A stretch of DNA of 5,885 nucleotides from Anaerolineales bacterium. Lineage in GTDB: Bacteria; Chloroflexota; Anaerolineae; Anaerolineales; E44-bin32. A program made the translations under genes and the position numbers. Position 1 is the first letter of the stretch. The number at the start of each line of letters is the position of its first letter. Shown piece after piece: positions 5,371 through 5,885 of this stretch. The notes under the pieces are model-generated. The model did not search any database. It was not told the DNA's origin and saw nothing but the letters and a program-made list of their open reading frames with translations. The DNA lies in the NCBI GenBank assembly GCA_030606845.1, contig JAUWFP010000145.1, forward strand, positions 1 through 5,885. Direction: 5' to 3'.

Positions 5371-5885
5371 ATGGGAAAACGGGAAGAAATTCGCGAAAAA
5401 CGTCAGCGTGAACAACGAAGGAACCTTATCGTTGGCATGCTTGTTATAGCAGGGGTCGTGATTCTCATCTCTGCAATGGTTATCTTGCGCTCCCAAGCCC
5501 AGATCCAAAGCATCATCACTCCAACGGCCATTGATTTCCCACAAACTGAGGGATTGGCAATGGGGGATCCTAATGCGCCAGTGGTCATCGAGGAATTCTC
5601 TGATTTCCAATGCCCAGCCTGTCAGTTCTTCCACGAAGAAACACTTGAGCAGGTCGTCGATGAGTATGTGAGGGCAGGGGATGTTTATTACATCTTCCGT
5701 CCTTTCCCCTTCATCGGCAAAGAATCGCAGGCAGCGGCTCTGGGAAGTTACTGCGCTGCGGAACAAGGGCTCTTCTGGGAATTTTCCAACATCCTCTTTG
5801 CTAATCAGATCGGTGAGAACGCGGGAAGTTTTACCTCCGCGCGATTGGAAGTGATGGCGGATATCATCGGATTGGATGCCGACTT
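5371..5885 (+). CDS. Membrane-anchored DsbA-like thioredoxin-fold protein (3' end outside window)
   Basis: This is the first 171 codons of a thiol-disulfide oxidoreductase of the DsbA/Thioredoxin_4 type, cut by the window edge. Residues 1-18 are highly charged and basic (KREEIREKRQREQRRN). Residues 19-39 form one hydrophobic membrane segment, so the rest should lie outside the cytoplasmic membrane, anchored by an uncleaved N-terminus. After a linker, MGDPNAPVVIEEFSDFQ leads into the redox motif C81-P-A-C84 at the start of the thioredoxin helix, followed by the family-typical YCAAEQGLFWEF region in the inserted helical domain. Both active-site cysteines are present. The likely role is forming or rearranging disulfides in exported proteins; CPAC does not settle whether it acts as oxidase or isomerase. 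The start is fixed by GGAGGG (5362-5367) three bases before ATG 5371. It has its own upstream region and appears separate from the XRE-TPR-GNAT genes. Confidence 0.93.
   Translation, partial: MGKREEIREKRQREQRRNLIVGMLVIAGVVILISAMVILRSQAQIQSIITPTAIDFPQTEGLAMGDPNAPVVIEEFSDFQCPACQFFHEETLEQVVDEYVRAGDVYYIFRPFPFIGKESQAAALGSYCAAEQGLFWEFSNILFANQIGENAGSFTSARLEVMADIIGLDAD

Noticed and set aside
5323..5766. Minus-strand open frame of 147 codons at the right end
   Set aside because: It is antisense to the DsbA-like gene, whose CPAC motif, membrane segment and ribosome binding site show that the + strand is coding.

Overview
The window looks like a bacterial chromosome segment with moderate GC and every gene on the + strand. 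A free-living member of the Chloroflexota, perhaps the Anaerolineae, is my best guess. The reasons are a receiver domain fused to a CpaE-like ATPase, an XRE regulator coupled to a TPR protein, and a membrane-anchored DsbA-like protein with no cleavable signal. This placement is inference from gene content; the window has no rRNA or other phylogenetic marker.

Layout. Positions 1-816 hold the 3' part of a sensor histidine kinase, cut by the window's left edge. It overlaps by 8 bases an OmpR/PhoB-type response regulator (809-1516). Twenty bases later comes a 380-residue protein (1537-2679) with a degenerate receiver domain joined to a CpaE/TadZ-type ParA-like ATPase. The three genes look like one transcription unit. 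A 262-base intergenic region (2680-2941) follows and carries a clear extended -10 promoter flanked by a perfect inverted repeat. That promoter serves a second apparent operon: a regulator with two XRE helix-turn-helix domains (2942-3616), a TPR protein coupled to it by an ATGA overlap (3613-4164), and a two-domain GNAT acetyltransferase (4191-5045). A 325-base non-coding stretch (5046-5370) holds short repeats and possible promoters. It precedes a membrane-anchored thioredoxin-fold (DsbA-like) protein (5371 onward), cut by the right edge.

How the genes may work together. The kinase and response regulator should form a phosphorelay pair. The CpaE-like protein beside them has Glu where the phosphoacceptor Asp should be, so it is more likely a localisation or scaffold ATPase than a phosphorylated regulator. 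No other Tad/Flp pilus gene is visible. In the second operon, DNA binding (double XRE) and a protein-interaction module (TPR) are separate but coupled polypeptides, recalling single-chain HTH-TPR regulators. The inverted repeat around that operon's -10 element suggests autoregulation. Nothing here is a mobile element, CRISPR array, tRNA or rRNA.
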